Assembly (NCBI GenBank): GCA_023401045.1
Contig: JAEXEM010000188.1
Span: 1 to 28,102, forward strand
Source: Actinomycetes bacterium
GTDB taxonomy: Bacteria > Actinomycetota > Actinomycetes > Actinomycetales > Cellulomonadaceae
Reading direction: 5' to 3'
DNA: 28,102 nt
In this document: piece after piece, positions 24,485-28,102 of the stretch
Layout: each line of letters opens with the position of its first letter
How positions within the stretch are numbered: position 1 is the first letter of the stretch
The notes under the pieces: model-generated
Seen by the model: only the letters and a program-made list of their open reading frames with translations
Told to the model about the DNA's origin: nothing
Databases searched by the model: none
Translations under genes and position numbers: made by a program

Positions 24485-25206
24485 ACCAGCCCCTCGGTGT
24501 CCGAGGTCAGCCGGGTGCCTCGCCGCGTGGCGGCCGCGAGCGCAAGGAGCAGCAGGACGATGGGCAGCGGCCACCACGTGACCACCAGCGACGGGGCGAG
24601 CCAGTCCGTCGGCATGTCGAACGGGCCCGTCGGCGACCATCGTGGTGTGGCTTCGATGACCGCGATGATCCGGGACCCGGCGACGACGTCTCCGACGGTC
24701 GCCAGGACCCAGGCGGCCAGGACGACGGCCGCAGCCCACCCCAGGCGACGCGCGTTCCCGGGAGCGAACGGGCGTCCTGACGCGGTGCTGCGCAGTGCAG
24801 GGATCAGGATGAGTCCGACGACTCCTCCGGCGATGAGGCCCGCCCACGAGGCCGCGGTGGCCAGCAGTGCGGTGACGGGATCGACGTCGGCGCCGGCGAG
24901 GAACCCACCGCCACGGCGAACAGGGAGCGGCTGACCTCCGGGCCATGTGTCGGCCGACGCCGCCGGCTCGCAGGAGGACCCGTCCATCGACCAGCCGTCG
25001 ACGCACGGCCACGCCCCTTCCGTGTACCCGACGGGTGCCGTCAGCCGAACCGGCGCCTCAGCGCTGGTGCCGCGACCCAGCACCGCCATCCCTGCGTAGA
25101 GCACGCCGCTCGCGACGGCCAGGCAGGCGACGACGACCACCAGGCCGACCAGCGCTGCCGGACCAAGCGTGCGGCCGAGCTTCTCGTCCGGAACTGCTGT
25201 CGTCAT
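24481..25206 (-). CDS. DUF2975-like four-helix membrane protein
   Basis: 241 aa. Four membrane helices: AALVGLVVVVACLAVASGVL (about 17-40), ALLATAASWAGLIAGGVVGL, RRLGWAAAVVLAAWVLATVG and VVTWWPLPIVLLLLALAAAT. A long first outside loop carries two Cys (WPCVDGWSMDGSSCEP). Layout and the coupled XRE gene fit the DUF2975 family, although it is larger than typical members because of the extra loop. The function of the family is unknown; the partner regulator suggests the membrane protein may control or be controlled by it. The ATG at 25206 is 9 bases downstream of the inverted repeat at 25215-25264, so that repeat could overlap the 5' leader or promoter. Confidence 0.8.
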   Translation of the reverse strand: MTTAVPDEKLGRTLGPAALVGLVVVVACLAVASGVLYAGMAVLGRGTSAEAPVRLTAPVGYTEGAWPCVDGWSMDGSSCEPAASADTWPGGQPLPVRRGGGFLAGADVDPVTALLATAASWAGLIAGGVVGLILIPALRSTASGRPFAPGNARRLGWAAAVVLAAWVLATVGDVVAGSRIIAVIEATPRWSPTGPFDMPTDWLAPSLVVTWWPLPIVLLLLALAAATRRGTRLTSDTEGLV

Positions 25207-25558
25207 CGCGGTCTCATCTCGATTGTCGATATGCCGGTCGATGGACGTATCGACAATCGAGATGCTGACTTGAGCCGCATGACCCGTTCGCCGGACGCGA
25301 GCCGGGATGCGGCCATCGGGCGCGCCGGCTGTGAGGCGTGAACCAGGGCCGCACCTTGGCGTCCGCCATCGCGGCGCATGATCTCGTCCTCATGCTCGAC
25401 CTGCTTGAGCCGGCTCGACCGCGCATCGTGGCGCGTGCGCATCTACTCCGACGCGAGGCCTCGCAGGTTCCCAGGATCCCGCTCAGACGGGCGATCCCTC
25501 CGAGCCGTTGCCACGACGCCGGGCGGTTCCCGAACTCGGTGAGGCGCGGCACGACCAC
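25207..25558. promoter_or_regulatory. Intergenic region between dnaB 3' end and the DUF2975/XRE operon
   Basis: 352 bp. It contains the 17-bp inverted repeat listed separately and the promoter of the DUF2975/XRE operon. An 83-codon plus-strand ORF at 25338-25589 overlaps the dnaB stop and has no coding signature. No hairpin terminator for dnaB stands out. Confidence 0.4.
25215..25264. promoter_or_regulatory. 17-bp perfect inverted repeat (putative XRE operator)
   Basis: Arms 25215-25231 (CATCTCGATTGTCGATA) and 25248-25264 are exact complements, separated by 16 bp. Each arm contains its own smaller palindrome TCGA-N3-TCGA. The unit therefore looks like two operator half-sites of the same protein in opposite orientation, about three helical turns apart. 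It sits just upstream of the DUF2975/XRE operon, and the XRE protein is the candidate ligand. In RNA it could also form a stem-loop in the leader. Confidence 0.7.
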
Positions 25559-26929
25559 CTACATCTGCATGTCCACGAACCGCGAGTAATGCCCCTGGAA
25601 CGCCACCGTGATGGTGTCCGTCGGGCCGTTACGGTGCTTCGCGACGATCAGGTCGGCCTCACCGGCGCGCGGAGATTCCTTCTCATATGCATCTTCACGA
25701 TGCAGAAGAATGACCATGTCCGCATCTTGTTCAATTGATCCGGATTCGCGAAGGTCGCTCATCGCCGGCCTTTTGTCCGTCCGCTGCTCAGGTCCACGGT
25801 TGAGCTGCGAGATCGCGATGACCGGCACCTCGAGCTCCTTCGCGAGGAGCTTGAGCGCACGGGAGAACTCCGAGACCTCCTGCTGGCGGGACTCGACGCG
25901 CTTGCCGGACGTCATGAGCTGGAGGTAGTCGATGACGACGAGCTTGAGGTCGTGACGCTGCTTGAGGCGCCGGCACTTGGCGCGGATCTCCATGAGCGAC
26001 ATGTTCGGGGAGTCGTCGATGAAGAGCGGGGCCTCGCTGATGCGGCCCATCGTCGCGGCGATCTTCGCCCAGTCCTCCTCGCCCATCTGGCCGGTGCGCA
26101 GCTTCTGCAGGTGCACGCGCGCCTCGGCGGAGAGCAGACGCATCGTGATCTCGTTGCGGCTCATCTCGAGGGAGAACACGACGGCCGCCATGTTGTGCTT
26201 GATCGCGGCCGATCTGACGATGTCAATTCCCACGGTACTTTTGCCAATTGCCGGACGCGCGGCGATGACGATCATCTGCCCGGGGTGCAGGCCGTTCGTC
26301 AGGCGGTCGAGGTCGGCGAAGCCCGTGGGGACGCCGATCATGCCCTCGCCGCGGTGCCCCGCCGCCTCGATCTCGTCGACGGTGCCGCCGATGATCTCCG
26401 ACAGCGGCAGGTAGTCCTCCGACGCGCGGCGCTCGGTGACGGCGTACACCTCGGCCTGGGCGTTGTTGACGAGCTCGTCGACGTCACCGCCGTCGGTCGC
26501 GTACCCGAGCTGGACGATGCGCGTGCCGGCCTCGACGAGCTTGCGGAGGATCGACCGCTCGCGCACGATCCGCGCGTAGTAGCCGGCGTTCGCGGCCGTC
26601 GGGACGGACGCGATGAGGGTGTGGAGGTAGGCGGCGCCGCCGACGCGGGCCATCTCCCCGCGCTTGGTGAGCTCGTCGGAGACGGTGATGGCGTCGGCGG
26701 GCTCACCGCGGCCGTAGAGGTCGATGATCGCGTCGTAGATCGCCTCGTGGGCCGGACGGTAGAAGTCGGTGCCGCGCACCTGCTCGATGACGTCGGCGAT
26801 GGCGTCCTTGCTGATCATCATGCCGCCGAGCACGGACCGCTCGGCGTCGAGGTCCTGCGGCGGGGTCCGGTCGTGGCTCGGCCTGCCGGTGTCCGGCGGC
26901 GCCCCGTACTCCAGGTCCTCGATGGTCAC
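25559..26929 (-). CDS. dnaB: Replicative DNA helicase DnaB
   Basis: 456 aa. The hexameric helicase that unwinds DNA at the replication fork. The N-terminal primase-interaction domain (DAERSVLGGMMISKDAIADV, about 25-130) is followed by the RecA-like domain: Walker A ARPAIGKST (Lys230), FSLEMSRNEI, Walker B LVVIDYLQLM, the H3 region VIAISQLNRGPEQR and H4 LRESGSIEQDADMVILLHRE (from about 392). The GTG at 26929 is chosen because AGGAG lies 9 bases upstream; a GTG at 26935 would leave only 3. There is no intein. Two short stretches are coded with AT-rich codons rare elsewhere (about 25680-25775 and 26218-26262). They cover H4 and Walker A, the two known DnaB intein sites. The MATE gene is divergent. 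Confidence 0.97.
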   Translation of the reverse strand: MTIEDLEYGAPPDTGRPSHDRTPPQDLDAERSVLGGMMISKDAIADVIEQVRGTDFYRPAHEAIYDAIIDLYGRGEPADAITVSDELTKRGEMARVGGAAYLHTLIASVPTAANAGYYARIVRERSILRKLVEAGTRIVQLGYATDGGDVDELVNNAQAEVYAVTERRASEDYLPLSEIIGGTVDEIEAAGHRGEGMIGVPTGFADLDRLTNGLHPGQMIVIAARPAIGKSTVGIDIVRSAAIKHNMAAVVFSLEMSRNEITMRLLSAEARVHLQKLRTGQMGEEDWAKIAATMGRISEAPLFIDDSPNMSLMEIRAKCRRLKQRHDLKLVVIDYLQLMTSGKRVESRQQEVSEFSRALKLLAKELEVPVIAISQLNRGPEQRTDKRPAMSDLRESGSIEQDADMVILLHREDAYEKESPRAGEADLIVAKHRNGPTDTITVAFQGHYSRFVDMQM

Positions 26930-27337
26930 TGTCACCCACTCCTGCTCGTCCCCCACCCGTCGAACAGACGTTCTACCGGGCACCTCCGACACGCACGACG
27001 GGACGGCGGGCATCCCCTGCGGGCACACCGGTCGGTGACGTGTCCTCGCGAGGTTAGGTCCGGTGCGCCCAGAGCCCAAACGGGCGTGTGCACAGCCCGG
27101 TGGACAGACTGTGGACAGCACGTCTGAGCCTGTGTGCACAGGTTGGGGACACACCTGTGGACAACGCCGTCCGCGCGGCCCGGCACCCCGTCCGACCGGC
27201 GCATACGCTGTGCACGTGCTGTGGAACGTCCAAGATTCCCGACTCGTTCACCTGGTGGACGCCTGAATCGCCAGCCGGACACCCCGGACGGGTCGCCCTC
27301 CCGGTCCGGTACCCCCGCTCGGCCGGGCACCACACCT
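26930..27337. promoter_or_regulatory. Divergent dnaB / MATE intergenic region
   Basis: 408 bp between the start codons of dnaB and the MATE gene, expected to hold both promoters. The main visible structure is the DnaA-box-like cluster (27099-27164), plus two TGTGCACA palindromes at 27087-27094 and 27133-27140. ACACCTGTGGAC occurs twice (27151 and 27332). I see no convincing gene. Confidence 0.45.
27099..27164. promoter_or_regulatory. DnaA-box-like cluster upstream of dnaB
   Basis: TGTGGACAA at 27156-27164 is the exact complement of TTGTCCACA, the preferred actinobacterial DnaA box. TGTGGACAG at 27110-27118 and GGTGGACAG at 27099-27107 are one- and two-mismatch relatives, spaced 11 bp apart. 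The cluster is about 170-235 bp upstream of the dnaB start and could let DnaA regulate dnaB. Binding is not shown by sequence alone. Confidence 0.5.
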
Positions 27338-28102
27338 GTGGACGGCCCGTCGCCCGTCCCCAGGGGCAGGTCCGTCGACCGGCAGATCCTCGCCCTCGCC
27401 GTGCCGGCGCTCGGCGCCCTCGTCGCCGAGCCGCTGTTCGTCCTCGTCGACTCCGCCATGGTCGGCCACCTCGGCACCGACGCGCTCGCCGGGCTCGCGC
27501 TCGCCTCGACCGTGCTCGTCACCGTCGTCGGGCTGTGCGTCTTCCTCGCCTACGCGACGACCGCGGCCGTCGCCCGACGCCTCGGCGCCGGCGACCGTCG
27601 CGCCGCCCTCCAGACCGGTGTCGACGGCATGTGGCTCGCCCTCGGCCTCGGGGTCGTCCTCGTCGCCCTCGCGTGGCCGGCCGCGCCGTTGCTGCTGTCC
27701 GCACTGGGCGCCGAGGGCGGGGTGGCAGTCCAGGCCGTCAGCTACCTGCGGTGGTCGCTGCCCGGGCTGCCCGGCATGCTCCTCGTCCTCGCCGCCACCG
27801 GTGCGCTGCGCGGGCTGCAGGACACCCGCACGCCGCTCGTCGTCGCGGCGACGGGCGCCGTCGCGAACGCCGTGCTCAACGCCGTGCTCATCTACGGCGT
27901 CGGGCTCGGCATCGCCGGCTCCGGGCTCGGGACGGCGCTCGCGCAGCTCGGCATGGCGGCCTGGCTCGTCGTCGTCGTGGTGCGCGGTGCCCGCGAGGCC
28001 GGGGCGAGCCTCGCACCGGCGACCGGCGGCATCTGGGCCAGCGCCCGCGCGGGCGTCCCGCTGCTCGTGCGGACCGCCACGCTCCGTGCGGCCATCCTTC
28101 TC
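27338..28102 (+). CDS. MATE family efflux transporter (DinF-like), 3' end outside window
   Basis: Partial: 255 codons from the GTG at 27338 and still open at the window end; full members are about 440-460 aa. The start shows the DinF-like pattern RQILALAVPALGALVAEPLF then LVDSAMVGHLGTDALAGLAL, followed by further membrane helices and LRWSLPGLPGMLLVLAATGALRGLQDTRTPL. It is a cation-coupled multidrug or metabolite exporter in the inner membrane; the substrate is unknown. The GTG has a weak ribosome site. An in-frame GTG at 27221 would add 39 residues without family character. It is divergent from dnaB and may share the control region with it. Confidence 0.9.
   Translation, partial: MDGPSPVPRGRSVDRQILALAVPALGALVAEPLFVLVDSAMVGHLGTDALAGLALASTVLVTVVGLCVFLAYATTAAVARRLGAGDRRAALQTGVDGMWLALGLGVVLVALAWPAAPLLLSALGAEGGVAVQAVSYLRWSLPGLPGMLLVLAATGALRGLQDTRTPLVVAATGAVANAVLNAVLIYGVGLGIAGSGLGTALAQLGMAAWLVVVVVRGAREAGASLAPATGGIWASARAGVPLLVRTATLRAAILL

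Noticed and set aside
25338..25589. 83-codon plus-strand ORF between dnaB and the DUF2975 operon
   Set aside because: It overlaps the dnaB stop, has no ribosome binding site and no family-like sequence.
1..28102. CRISPR arrays, tRNA, rRNA, transposases or phage genes
   Set aside because: No regularly spaced repeats, no tRNA-like clover or CCA ends, and no integrase or transposase motifs were seen on either strand.

Overview
The window is a chromosomal segment of a very GC-rich actinobacterium, probably from the Micrococcales/Cellulomonadaceae area. That placement is inferred from the extreme G/C third-position bias, frequent GTG starts, an LLM-class (F420-type) oxidoreductase, several TetR regulators and an actinobacterial-type DnaB. 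No rRNA, tRNA, CRISPR array, insertion sequence or prophage was recognised.

Layout. (1) 1-2,698: an LLM oxidoreductase, an SDR and a TetR regulator, all on +. Near-identical perfect palindromes stand before the first two genes, so this looks like a small self-contained regulon. (2) 2,735-5,575: an alpha/beta hydrolase and a NUDIX hydrolase (-), a DUF1801 protein (+) and a second TetR (-). (3) 5,935-11,205: a complete peptide/nickel-type ABC importer operon (lipoprotein, two permeases, fused double ATPase) with overlapping genes. (4) 11,221-15,663: small accessory genes: two hypotheticals flanking a 7-bp tandem repeat, a SnoaL-like protein, an OsmC-like protein, a PAS sensor plus short chemoreceptor signalling domain, and an NAD-dependent epimerase with a tiny coupled upstream ORF. 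(5) 15,795-21,119: two very large unknown proteins on -, a polytopic membrane protein with a big C-terminal ectodomain and an 820-aa lipoprotein. (6) 21,498-24,054: a frameshifted TmrB-like ATPase, a frameshifted hypothetical, a small membrane protein and a hypothetical. (7) 24,218-25,206: a translationally coupled DUF2975-type membrane protein and XRE regulator behind a 17-bp perfect inverted repeat. (8) 25,559-28,102: dnaB (-), a DnaA-box-like cluster and a divergent MATE transporter that runs off the window.

Most interesting. dnaB has no intein, but it carries two short AT-rich, oddly coded patches. They sit on the two classical DnaB intein insertion points, the Walker A loop and the ESG/SIEQDAD motif, and the DNA between them is normally coded. 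Intein loss with co-conversion, or recoding against homing endonucleases, would explain this. Three genes in the 13.8-22.6 kb stretch need single-base frame corrections, two of them at C runs, so either the assembly has indel errors or genes are decaying or switching here.

The first ~190 bases hold no gene I can support.
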